Source: JAIRTY01 sp050257395 | GTDB lineage: Bacteria > Actinomycetota > Actinomycetes > Streptosporangiales > Streptosporangiaceae | Assembly (NCBI GenBank): GCA_050257395.1 | Contig: JBLMWU010000259.1 | Location: forward strand, 1-11,759 | Reading direction: 5' to 3' | Length of the DNA stretch: 11,759 nucleotides | Translations under genes and position numbers: made by a program | Part shown: positions 1-7,534 of the stretch, piece after piece | Layout: the number at the start of each line of letters is the position of its first letter | Position numbering within the stretch: position 1 is the stretch's first letter | Notes under the pieces: generated by a model | What the model saw: only the letters and a program-made list of their open reading frames with translations | Database searches by the model: none | Told to the model about the DNA's origin: nothing

Positions 1-3000
1 TGCTTGACCGTGTCCACGCCGAGGTCGGCTTCCAGGTCCAGATCCAGGTCCAGCAGCTCGCGCGGGTACCCGGTCAGGCCGGCCACGACTTCCAGCACCA
101 TCGCCTCGACCGGCTCCTGCCCGGCAGCCGGCACCGGTCCGGCGGCGGGGGCCAACGGGGCGGATGCTGGCTCCCCGGCCGCCGGACCGGCTGCTGCCAT
201 GGCGGGCCCAGCCTGGGTGGCCACCGGCGCGGCTGGCTCCACTGGCGCGGCTGGCTCTGCCGGGGCGGCTGGCTCTGCCGGGGCGGCGGGCCAGGCGGTG
301 GGCACCGGCGGTGGTCCGCCTGCCGTCGCGGCAGGCACGGGCTGGGCCGGCACCTGCGCGGCCGCCGCGGCTGCGGTCACCACCGGCTCCGCGGGTGCGG
401 CCGGGGCCACCGCGGGTGCGGCCGGCTCCCCGGCCGTTGCGGCTGGCATGGCCGGGGCCGTCACGGGCACAGCCGGTGCGGTCGGCCCGGCGGGCACCTG
501 GCCGGGCTCGTCGACGACCCGCAGCCGCCGCTGGACCACTTCCAGCCTTGTGTCATCGCGTCCGCTGACCCGGGCCAGCCAGGACCGCCACCGGTTCTGG
601 TCACTGATCCGGTAGCTGTAGCCGAGCTCGCTGGGCGCGTGGTGCCGGCCGTCCGGCGGTGCCACCCAGCGCAGCAGCGCCATGGCGATCTGCGAGCCGA
701 ACCCCGCGGCCAGCCGGAGCGCGTAGCTGACTGGGTAGGAGCCGCCCCGGGACAGGTTCAGCACCCCCAGTTCCGGGTCCGGCTCCCGGAAGTTCGGCAC
801 CGGCGGCACGATCCCCGTCTCCAGCGTCTTGACCGCCACCACCTCTTCGACGCCCGCGCCCATGGCGTGGCCCGTGAAGCCCTTCGTGTTGGCGATCACG
901 ATCGAGTCCGCGTCCGCGCCGAACACCCGGCGCAGCGCGCTGATCTCCGCCGAGGCACTCCCGCCGCGGGCCGGGGTGTAGGTCTCGTGGGACACGAACA
1001 CGGTCTGGCCCGCGATGTCGTGGCGGCGCACCCCGCGCTGCTCGGCCTGGCGGATGAGCTGCTCCATCACCTGGCCGATGTGCTCCACGTCGAGCCGGGT
1101 GCCGTGGAACGCGCTGTTGGCGGTGACCGCGGCCAGCATCTCGCAGATCGGCGCGATGCCCCGCTCGCGTGCCGCCTCCGCGGCCTCCACCACCAGCGCG
1201 GCGGCACCGGAACCGATGATCATGCCGTGCCGGCGCCGGTCGAACGGCAGCGCGGCTTCCTCCACCACGTCGTCGGTGGCGGCGGCGCCGCTGGCCAGGA
1301 AGCCGGAACCGGTCCACGGCAGCAGCGTGTCGGAGGCGGCGTCATCCGCGGACACGATGACCACGCGGCGGCAGCGCCCGGCCCGGATCCAGTCCTCGGC
1401 GATCGACAGCGCCTGCGCGGTGCTCGCGCAGGCCGCGTTGACCTGCGTGTTCGGGCCACGGGCGCCGATCAGCTCGGCGAACTGCGAATGCCCCATGGCC
1501 AGCGCCCGGAACAGGAAACGGCGGTCGAAGGTGAACGGCTCGGTCTCCAGCAGATGCCGCAGCTCGGCGATGCGCCGGTCCAGCTCGGCGGCCGCCGGGG
1601 TGCCCGCGTCCATCCGCGTGCGCACCTCCGCCAGCACCGCCAGCTCGTGCCGGCGCGAACGGTCCTCGTGGTAGGCGTTCAGGTCGTTCGCGAACGACTC
1701 GTAGCCCGGGAACGCCGACGCGAAGATCACACCGGTGTCGTCGCGCAGCTCATCGGGCAGGCCCCAGCGGTCGGGCAGCCGGGTGCCGACCGTGGTGGTG
1801 CGGTAGTGCCGCACCAGCGGGATGCCCGCGTCGCGCAGCGCGTCCAGCCCAGCGCCGATCGCCAGCCGGGTGCAGGCGTCGAGCGCGGCGTCCCGGTCCG
1901 GGTCCACGCCGAACTCCGCCACAACGTCGAATGAGCCGTACCGGCCGGCCAGCTTGATGACGTCGCCCTCGCTCTGGATGGTCTCGAAGACCGGGTCGCC
2001 GCTGCCGCTCTTGACCAGGCGGGTGATGTGCTTGTCCACGATCTCCCGGCGGGCCTGCCGCGGGATCAGGTCGATGAACTGCTGGCCGGCCAGGATGCGG
2101 GCGATGTTCGCGTCGTCGAACACCCGCAGGGTCCCGGGCAGGCCGAGCGCGGCGCCCGTGATGGCCACCGGCTCGGTAACGCCCGGCGCGGCTCCGTTTG
2201 CCGTTGGTTCCAGCCGCGCGGCCGGCCTGGCAGCCGCCTGGCTCGCGCCGGCGAGGATGCTGCGCCCGCGGTCGATGAGGTCCGCGACCAGGTGGCCGAG
2301 CTCTGCGTAACGGTCGTCGGACATGGCTGCTCCTGGCGTGGTCCGGGCGGGCGTGGATGGCGGGAGGACTGCCCCGGCGGGACCGGGACCGGCGGCGGTC
2401 AGCGGGCTGGCGGCGGCGGGCGCGGCGGCGGGGGATGCGCCGGCGGCCGGCGCCAGCAGGGTCACCGGCGGGCTCGCGGGCGCGGCTGCCGGGTAGCCCA
2501 GGCCGGCCGCGTACAGCCCGCACAGCGCGGCGTTGAACGACGGGATGTCCCCGTTCTTCGGATGGTTGGTGAAGAGCGTGAGCACGTCCTCGCCTGCCGG
2601 GCCGAGCACGTCCTCGGCGAACCCCTGCAGCGCCCGCTTGGGGCCGACCTCCACGAAGACCCGCGCGCCTGCGTCGTACAGCGTCCGCAGGCCCTTGACG
2701 AACTGCACCGGCGAGGCGACCTGGCGGCCGAGGATGTCCAGCATCTGCTCCGCCACGCCGGGGCCGCCGGACGGGTAGAACTCGCCGTCCACGTTGGCGA
2801 CCAGCGGGATCACCGGCGGCCTCAGTTCCAGCCGGGCCAGCGTACGCCGCAGCGGCTCACTGACCGGGGCGACGATCGCGGTATGGAAGGCGTGGCTGAC
2901 CGGGATGCGGGCGGCGGTATGCCCGGCCGTGGTGAGCGCCCGCACCGCCCGTTCGACCGCTTCGGTGGCGCCGCCGATCACCGCCTGATGGGTGCTGTTG

Positions 3001-5462
3001 ATGTTGGCCGTGACCACGTAGCCGCCCGCCGACGCGATCACCCGCTCGATCTCCGCCAGCGGGGCCATCACCGCGGCCATGGCGCCGTTGTCAGCAATGG
3101 ACAGGCTGGCCATTTCCCGGCCGCGGGCGCTGACAGCTTCCAGCGCGGCCCTGAACGACAGCGCGCCCGCCGCCACCAGCGCCCCGTACTCGCCCAGGCT
3201 GTGCCCCATGACCAGGTCGGGCTGGATGCCGTGGGCCGCCAGCAGCCGGGTGAGCGCGAGGTCGGCGGCCAGCACCGCGGGCTGGGTGATCTCGGTCTGC
3301 AGCAGCTGCTTTTCCAGCCGCTGCACCGCCGCGGGTTCGTTCTCGTCGATGAAGATGTAGCTGCTCAGCGGTCTGCCCAGCAGCGGTGTCATGACGGCGT
3401 CCGCCTCCGCGAACGCCTCCGCCACGATCGGCTCGGCGGCGCGCAGGTCCCGGAGCATGTTGACGTACTGCGAGCCCTGGCCGGTGTAGAGGAACGCGAC
3501 CTTGGGGGCGGGGCCGCGCCCGATGAAGATCCCGCGGGCCCGCAGCGCCCGGCGCATCTCCGGGCTGCCGGTCAGAGCTTTGGCGGCCTGCTGCGCCTTG
3601 GCGGCCAGCTCGGCCGGCCCGGCGTAGTCGATGGCGGCCCGGACCGGGGCGGTGCGCAGCGCTGGGTCCGGCGCCCGGGGCGGCGGTGCCTCGCCCGCCG
3701 CGGCCCGCTCACCGATCCGGGTGAGCTGCGCGGCCACATCGGCTTCGGTGTCCCCGCCCACCACCAGCGCGCCCCGCAGGGGCGCCCGCGCAGGCGGTGC
3801 CGCCCCTTCCCGCACCCGGGCGGCCGGCCGCGGGGCGGCGTGGCCGGCCGCTGCCGGGCCGCTGGCCGGGGGTGACCCGCTGGCCGGGGCTGACCCGTTG
3901 CCGGCGGCTGACCCGTTGCCGGCGGCTGACCCGTTGCCGGCGGATGACTCGCTGCCCGCGGCCGGGTCCCGGCTGGCCGGAATGTCCGCAGCGGCGAACG
4001 CCCGCCGGTCATCGTCGCGGTAGCGGCCGGGGACGTACTCCTCGGCCACCGCGTGGAAGTTGGTGCCGCCGAAGCCGAACGCGCTCACGCCGCCACGCCG
4101 GATGCCGCCCGGCGGCTGCGGCCATTCGCGCAGCCCGGTGTTCACCCGGAACGGGGAGGCTGCCCAGTCCACGTTGGGATTCGGGTCGCGGAAGTTCAGG
4201 CTGGGGGGGAGCACCTTGTCGTGCAGCGCCATGACCATCTTGAACAGGCCCGCGGTGCCGGCCGCCGCCTTGAGATGGCCGATGTTCGACTTGACCGAGC
4301 CGAGGGCGATCGAACCGGCGGGCACCGCGTGCGGCCCGAACACCGACGTCAGGCTCTCCAGCTCGGCGGCGTCGCCGACCCGGGTGGAGGTGCCGTGCGC
4401 CTCGATGAGGGAGACGGTTGCCGGATCGGCGCCCGAGTTCTGCCAGGCCCGCGCGATGGCCAGGCGCTGGCCCACCGGGTTGGGGGCCGTGATGCCCTTG
4501 CCCTTGCCGTCGCTGGAGCCGGCGATGCCGAGCAGCACCGCGTAGATCCGGTCGCCGTCCCGCTCCGCGTCCGCCAGCCGCTTGAGCACGAACAGGGTGG
4601 CGCCCTCGCCCATGACGAAGCCGTCGGCGCCCGCGTCGAACGGCCGGGTCCCGGTGGCCGACAGCGCGCCGATCTTGCAGAACTTCACGAAGGCGGCCAC
4701 GCCCATGTTGCGGTCCACCCCGCCGGTGACCACCGCGTCGTACTGCCGGTCCGCGAGCCCCTGGGCGGCGGCGGTGAGCGCGGCCAGCCCGGACGCGCAC
4801 GCGGCATCCGTGGTGAACGAGGGTCCCCGGAAGTTGAACAGGGCGGCGATCCGGCTGGCGATGATGTTCGCCAGCTCACCGGGCATGCTGTCCTCGGTGA
4901 TCTCCGGGAACTGGCGCAGGAACGACCGGGAGGTCTCGCTGATGATCTCGTCGCGGGCAGCCGCCGGCAGCGCGGCGAACGCCGCGGAGCGCGACAGCTC
5001 GCGGGTGAACTCCGGGAGCTGGATGCGCAGGTTCGAGGCGTAGTGCTTTTCGCCGCCGATGGCGTTGCCGATGATCACCGCGACCCGCTCCGGGTCCACC
5101 TGCCAGCCCGGCCAGCCCGCGTCGAGCAGCGCCTCCCGGGCGGCTGCGATCGACCACTTCTGGCCGTCGTCCATCTGGTCGCTGACCTTCGGCGGCAGCG
5201 GCAGCCGCCAGCCGATCGGGTCCCACCCGAACTCGCGGACCCACCCGCCGATCCGCGAATAGGTCTTGTCCGTTGCCAGCGGGTCCGGGTCGTAGTAGAG
5301 GTCCGGATCCCAGCGTTCCTTCGGGACATCGGTGATGCTGTAGCGGCCGCCGGTGATATTCGCCCAGAACGACGCCGCGGAGGGTGCCCCCGGCATGATG
5401 GCGCCGACCCCCACGACGGCGATCGGCTGGTGCTGGCGGGCGGTCCTCGGGTTGCCGGTCAT
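1..5462 (-). CDS. Iterative type I PKS / PUFA-synthase-like megasynthase, KS-AT-KS-ACP, 3' end beyond window
   Basis: The frame is open for 1,820 codons from ATG 5462 to the left edge; I checked it codon by codon and found no stop. KS1 spans about residues 13-475, with Cys222 (DAACASG), His356 (EAHGTST) and Lys392/His396 (VKSNIGH). AT spans about 655-980, with Ser755 in GHSLGE and His860 in SHAFHT; the HAFH form predicts malonyl-CoA. KS2 spans about 1098-1600, with Cys1345 (NAACAST), His1492 (SHETYT) and Lys1527/His1532 (TKGFTGH), so it looks catalytic and not a chain-length factor. A carrier domain starts near 1780 and ends at the edge in LGVDTVK, with Thr1818 where the phosphopantetheine Ser is expected. 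Low-complexity linkers lie near 485-540, 985-1045 and 1650-1775. KS1 and AT resemble PfaA and HglE, which build long polyunsaturated or glycolipid acyl chains. KR, DH and ER domains are not visible and would lie to the left. The start follows GAGGA inside the end of the dehydrogenase gene. The product is unknown. Confidence 0.93.
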   Translation of the reverse strand, partial: MTGNPRTARQHQPIAVVGVGAIMPGAPSAASFWANITGGRYSITDVPKERWDPDLYYDPDPLATDKTYSRIGGWVREFGWDPIGWRLPLPPKVSDQMDDGQKWSIAAAREALLDAGWPGWQVDPERVAVIIGNAIGGEKHYASNLRIQLPEFTRELSRSAAFAALPAAARDEIISETSRSFLRQFPEITEDSMPGELANIIASRIAALFNFRGPSFTTDAACASGLAALTAAAQGLADRQYDAVVTGGVDRNMGVAAFVKFCKIGALSATGTRPFDAGADGFVMGEGATLFVLKRLADAERDGDRIYAVLLGIAGSSDGKGKGITAPNPVGQRLAIARAWQNSGADPATVSLIEAHGTSTRVGDAAELESLTSVFGPHAVPAGSIALGSVKSNIGHLKAAAGTAGLFKMVMALHDKVLPPSLNFRDPNPNVDWAASPFRVNTGLREWPQPPGGIRRGGVSAFGFGGTNFHAVAEEYVPGRYRDDDRRAFAAADIPASRDPAAGSESSAGNGSAAGNGSAAGNGSAPASGSPPASGPAAAGHAAPRPAARVREGAAPPARAPLRGALVVGGDTEADVAAQLTRIGERAAAGEAPPPRAPDPALRTAPVRAAIDYAGPAELAAKAQQAAKALTGSPEMRRALRARGIFIGRGPAPKVAFLYTGQGSQYVNMLRDLRAAEPIVAEAFAEADAVMTPLLGRPLSSYIFIDENEPAAVQRLEKQLLQTEITQPAVLAADLALTRLLAAHGIQPDLVMGHSLGEYGALVAAGALSFRAALEAVSARGREMASLSIADNGAMAAVMAPLAEIERVIASAGGYVVTANINSTHQAVIGGATEAVERAVRALTTAGHTAARIPVSHAFHTAIVAPVSEPLRRTLARLELRPPVIPLVANVDGEFYPSGGPGVAEQMLDILGRQVASPVQFVKGLRTLYDAGARVFVEVGPKRALQGFAEDVLGPAGEDVLTLFTNHPKNGDIPSFNAALCGLYAAGLGYPAAAPASPPVTLLAPAAGASPAAAPAAASPLTAAGPGPAGAVLPPSTPARTTPGAAMSDDRYAELGHLVADLIDRGRSILAGASQAAARPAARLEPTANGAAPGVTEPVAITGAALGLPGTLRVFDDANIARILAGQQFIDLIPRQARREIVDKHITRLVKSGSGDPVFETIQSEGDVIKLAGRYGSFDVVAEFGVDPDRDAALDACTRLAIGAGLDALRDAGIPLVRHYRTTTVGTRLPDRWGLPDELRDDTGVIFASAFPGYESFANDLNAYHEDRSRRHELAVLAEVRTRMDAGTPAAAELDRRIAELRHLLETEPFTFDRRFLFRALAMGHSQFAELIGARGPNTQVNAACASTAQALSIAEDWIRAGRCRRVVIVSADDAASDTLLPWTGSGFLASGAAATDDVVEEAALPFDRRRHGMIIGSGAAALVVEAAEAARERGIAPICEMLAAVTANSAFHGTRLDVEHIGQVMEQLIRQAEQRGVRRHDIAGQTVFVSHETYTPARGGSASAEISALRRVFGADADSIVIANTKGFTGHAMGAGVEEVVAVKTLETGIVPPVPNFREPDPELGVLNLSRGGSYPVSYALRLAAGFGSQIAMALLRWVAPPDGRHHAPSELGYSYRISDQNRWRSWLARVSGRDDTRLEVVQRRLRVVDEPGQVPAGPTAPAVPVTAPAMPAATAGEPAAPAVAPAAPAEPVVTAAAAAAQVPAQPVPAATAGGPPPVPTAWPAAPAEPAAPAEPAAPVEPAAPVATQAGPAMAAAGPAAGEPASAPLAPAAGPVPAAGQEPVEAMVLEVVAGLTGYPRELLDLDLDLEADLGVDTVK
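226..297. repeat. 18-base tandem repeat in the KS2-ACP linker
   Basis: Four 18-base units at 226-243, 244-261, 262-279 and 280-297, the middle ones nearly identical (GGCGCGGCTGGCTCTGCC type). They encode an AEPAAP hexapeptide repeat within a long Ala/Pro linker (about residues 1650-1775). Such Ala/Pro arms are typical of flexible tethers before mobile carrier domains. Confidence 0.8.
2322..2334 (-). promoter_or_regulatory. Possible internal ribosome-binding site and start at the AT/KS2 joint
   Basis: AGGAG (2334-2330) stands 5 bases before an in-frame ATG (2324-2322, Met1047). The codons after it (MSDDRYAELGHLVADLID) read like a natural protein N-terminus after an Ala/Pro linker. The upstream frame has no stop, so the full fusion is still encoded; the site may permit a separate KS2-ACP product or mark where two genes fused. 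Confidence 0.35.
3871..3960. repeat. 18-base tandem repeat in the KS1-AT linker
   Basis: Three perfect 18-base units (GCTGACCCGTTGCCGGCG at 3889-3906, 3907-3924 and 3925-3942) are flanked by a degenerate unit on each side. On the coding strand they give the hexapeptide AGNGSA repeated near residues 505-525. The length keeps the reading frame, so copy-number change would alter only linker length. Confidence 0.85.
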
Positions 5463-5467
5463 GCGGG

Positions 5468-7195
5468 TCAGTCCTCGGTCGGGGACCCGGCGCCTGCCCT
5501 TCCGTAGAGGGCGTCGGCGACGCGGTCCATGTCGGATAGCAGCCCGGCCTGGGCGGCGCACACCGCGTCCAGGCGCAGGCCGGTGGTCAGTGCGGCGGCG
5601 GCGCTGCCGGCATCGCTCGCGTCCAGGGAGCCGGTCACCAGCCGCATCCCGTCGCAGGCGATCTTCTGCGCGGCGCTGCGGGCGAACACCCTGCTCATGG
5701 CGGCGAGGGTGGCGGCGCCGAAGCGATGGTCCGCCTTGTCCGGCAGCGCACCCTCCGCGGCTGCGGCGGCCCGGGCGGCGAACTGGGCGGCGCCTTCCGC
5801 CTCGGCGATCAGCTCGCCGAGCCGCAGCAGCACGTGCTGGTGGCGGGTGAGCCGCCCGGCGCGGCAGGCTTCCAGCACGCTGCCCAGCGCCTCGCTGGCC
5901 AGCGCCGCGGCGCCGGCCCCGGCGTCCGGGTGACGCGCGTGCAGCTCGCCGAGGCCGGCCGCGAGCTCGTGGTAGTGGCGGCCGCCCGACTTGAGGTGCT
6001 GCTGCCACCGGCCGCGGGCGATCGTCATCTCCATGATCTCGGAGGTGCCTTCGTAGATCGTGGTGATGCGGACGTCGCGCTTGATCTTCTCGACCAGGTA
6101 CTCGCGGGTGTAGCCGTAGCCGCCGTGCGCCTGGATGGCGGCGTCGGCGGCCTGGTTCCCGGCCTCGGTGGCCAGGTACTTGGCGATGGCGCCCTCGGTG
6201 TTCAGCGCCCCGCCGGCGCCTTCACCGGCGTCGAACCGGCTGGCCACGTGCTCGATGTAGGCGCGGGCGGCCTCCAGCCGGACCGCGTGCGGGACGATCA
6301 GCTTGTGCGTGTAGCCCTGCTTGGCTGACAGCGGCGCGCCGGCCTGGATGCGGCTGGCCGAGTACGGGATGGCGCGGTCCAGCGCGGACCAGCCGCCGCC
6401 GAGGCCGAAGGCGGCCACCATCACCCGGGTGTAGCCGAACACCTGCTGGGCCTGGATCAGGCCCTGCCCCTCCACACCGCCGACCAGGTTCCCGGCGGGC
6501 ACGAACGCGCCGTCCAGGAACAGCGCGGCGGTGTTGGACAGCCGGATGCCGTGCTTGTCCTCGGGCTTGTTCTGGGTGAAGCCCTCGGTGCCGCGGTCGA
6601 GCACGAACCAGGACGGGCCGCCCGGCGCGAGCGCGAGGATCGAGTACTTGTCGGCGATGCCGCCGTTGCTGATCCACTGCTTGCGCCCGGTCAGCCGGTA
6701 ACCGGTGACCGCTCCGTCTTCGGTCACCGGTGTCGCGGTGGTCTTGAGCGCGGCCAGGTCGCTGCCCGCGTCCGGTTCCGTCGCGCCGTACGCGTACAGC
6801 ACGCCCTTCTCGGCTATCTCGCTGAGCCACGCCTGCTTCTGCTCCGGGGTGGCGCCGACGAAGATGGGATCGCTGCCGAGGAAGGTGGCCAGCACGCTGG
6901 TGGCCACGCCGACATCCAGCCGGGCCATCGCCTCGCAGACCCGGTACACGTCGATCGTGCCGCCGCCCATGCCGCCGAACTCCTCGGGGATGAACAGCAG
7001 CTGGATCCCGAGCTGGTCGCTGCACATGCCCCGGACGACGTCCTGCGGGCACACGTCCTCGTGGTCGAGCTCGAGCTGACGGGCTTCCGGGATGGCATCC
7101 GAGACGTAGTCGCGGATCGCCTCCAGCATCATCTTGAGCGTCCCGGCGTCCAGTCCGGTGGTGGTGGCCGCGCCGGGGTTGGTGAGCAGAGTCAT
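5468..7195 (-). CDS. Acyl-CoA dehydrogenase with C-terminal extension (FadE-like)
   Basis: A 575-residue flavoprotein of the acyl-CoA dehydrogenase family, which makes trans-2-enoyl thioesters using FAD and passes electrons to an electron-transfer flavoprotein. The first family signature (GATEPDAGSDLAA) is at about residues 137-149. The second region (IQAHGGYGYTREY) is near 350-365. Glu382 in IYEGTSEI matches the catalytic base of short- and medium-chain enzymes. About 170 residues of Ala-rich helix follow the catalytic core, as in longer members (PF12806-like tails), against about 380 residues for SCAD. I chose ATG 7195 because AAGGGGGA lies 7 bases upstream and similarity begins there; the frame stays open to 7612 but that part looks non-coding. 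The stop is 5 bases before the megasynthase start, which argues for one transcript. It may desaturate a starter or product of the megasynthase (inference). Ordinary beta-oxidation is the alternative. Confidence 0.93.
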   Translation of the reverse strand: MTLLTNPGAATTTGLDAGTLKMMLEAIRDYVSDAIPEARQLELDHEDVCPQDVVRGMCSDQLGIQLLFIPEEFGGMGGGTIDVYRVCEAMARLDVGVATSVLATFLGSDPIFVGATPEQKQAWLSEIAEKGVLYAYGATEPDAGSDLAALKTTATPVTEDGAVTGYRLTGRKQWISNGGIADKYSILALAPGGPSWFVLDRGTEGFTQNKPEDKHGIRLSNTAALFLDGAFVPAGNLVGGVEGQGLIQAQQVFGYTRVMVAAFGLGGGWSALDRAIPYSASRIQAGAPLSAKQGYTHKLIVPHAVRLEAARAYIEHVASRFDAGEGAGGALNTEGAIAKYLATEAGNQAADAAIQAHGGYGYTREYLVEKIKRDVRITTIYEGTSEIMEMTIARGRWQQHLKSGGRHYHELAAGLGELHARHPDAGAGAAALASEALGSVLEACRAGRLTRHQHVLLRLGELIAEAEGAAQFAARAAAAAEGALPDKADHRFGAATLAAMSRVFARSAAQKIACDGMRLVTGSLDASDAGSAAAALTTGLRLDAVCAAQAGLLSDMDRVADALYGRAGAGSPTED

Positions 7196-7246
7196 CGCGG
7201 CGTCCCCCTTTTCTCGACCGTTGGCCGGTGGGGGTCGCCGGGTTAA

Positions 7247-7260
7247 GGGACCTAGGTCCT
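7247..7260. promoter_or_regulatory. DosR/DevR-like operator candidate 1 (palindrome GGACCTAGGTCC)
   Basis: GGGACCTAGGTCCT contains a perfect 12-base palindrome at 7248-7259. Against the DosR consensus TTSGGGACTWWAGTCCCSAA the 20-base site starting at 7244 matches at 14 positions, including both GGGAC and GTCC cores. It is centred about 58 bases upstream of the dehydrogenase ATG, a plausible distance for an activator. No regulator gene is in the window. Confidence 0.4.
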
Positions 7261-7399
7261 GAGGCGGCGGGTGCTCTGGCCTGCATGCCGGCCGATCAGG
7301 TGATGGCTGCGCGCGATGTGCGGCATGTGACGGCTGCGCCGCTGCCCGGCCGTCCGCCCATGCCGCATCCCCTCCGATGGCGGGCAACCCGCGCGGGCA

Positions 7400-7413
7400 G
7401 GGACCATTGGCCC
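7400..7413. promoter_or_regulatory. DosR/DevR-like operator candidate 2
   Basis: GGGACCATTGGCCC keeps the GGGAC left half and a GGCCC right half at the spacing of natural DosR sites; 12 of 20 consensus positions match. It abuts TTGACC (7415-7420), so it could overlap a -35 region of the ligase promoter, about 120 bases upstream of that gene's ATG. It is weaker than the site at 7247. Confidence 0.3.
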
Positions 7414-7460
7414 GTTGACCCTCACGTGCTGTCACCGCACGGTGGAGTGAAGGGGACGTT

Positions 7461-7476
7461 TCAGCCCACGGGCTGA
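7461..7476. promoter_or_regulatory. 16-base palindrome upstream of the ligase (TCAGCCC-AC-GGGCTGA)
   Basis: A perfect 7+7 base inverted repeat with a 2-base centre, 58 bases before the ligase ATG. The short centre favours a dimeric-regulator operator over an RNA hairpin, because a 2-base loop would have to open. TetR-family repressors often use sites of this shape next to acyl-CoA genes, but no regulator gene is present here. Confidence 0.35.
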
Positions 7477-7534
7477 CGAAATGCCGGGCGATCAGCCAGC
7501 TTCCGCCCGTGGGAGGCATTGGCCGGGGGAAGCC

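Larger units (their letters stand above)
7196..7534. promoter_or_regulatory. Divergent intergenic control region
   Basis: 339 bases without a convincing gene between the outward-reading dehydrogenase/megasynthase operon and the ligase gene, so it should hold promoters for both. It contains two DosR/DevR-like sites (7247-7260 and 7400-7413) and a palindrome (7461-7476). It also has a 9-base inverted repeat, TGCGGCATG at 7319-7327 with CATGCCGCA at 7359-7367, separated by 31 bases. TTGACC at 7415-7420 could be a -35 element for the ligase, but no good -10 sits 17 bases downstream. Open frames through this stretch lack ribosome-binding sites and recognisable protein sequence. Confidence 0.6.

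Noticed and set aside
4..615. Ala/Gly-rich plus-strand frame at the left edge resembling a PE-PGRS or collagen-like protein
   Set aside because: It is the antisense of the Ala/Pro linker repeats of the megasynthase; the repeats explain its composition.
3871..3960. CRISPR-like repeat array
   Set aside because: The units are contiguous without spacers and lie in frame within a coding linker.
639..5507. Long plus-strand open frames (639-1934, 2028-3875, 4053-5507) opposite the megasynthase
   Set aside because: They are Arg/Gly/His-rich with no recognisable domains, and they lie antisense to a frame with intact KS and AT motifs. They are expected shadows in very GC-rich DNA.
7319..7367. 9-base inverted repeat as a terminator or riboswitch
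   Set aside because: The arms are short with a 31-base loop, and there is no U-tract or known aptamer core. It is kept only as a note in the intergenic region.
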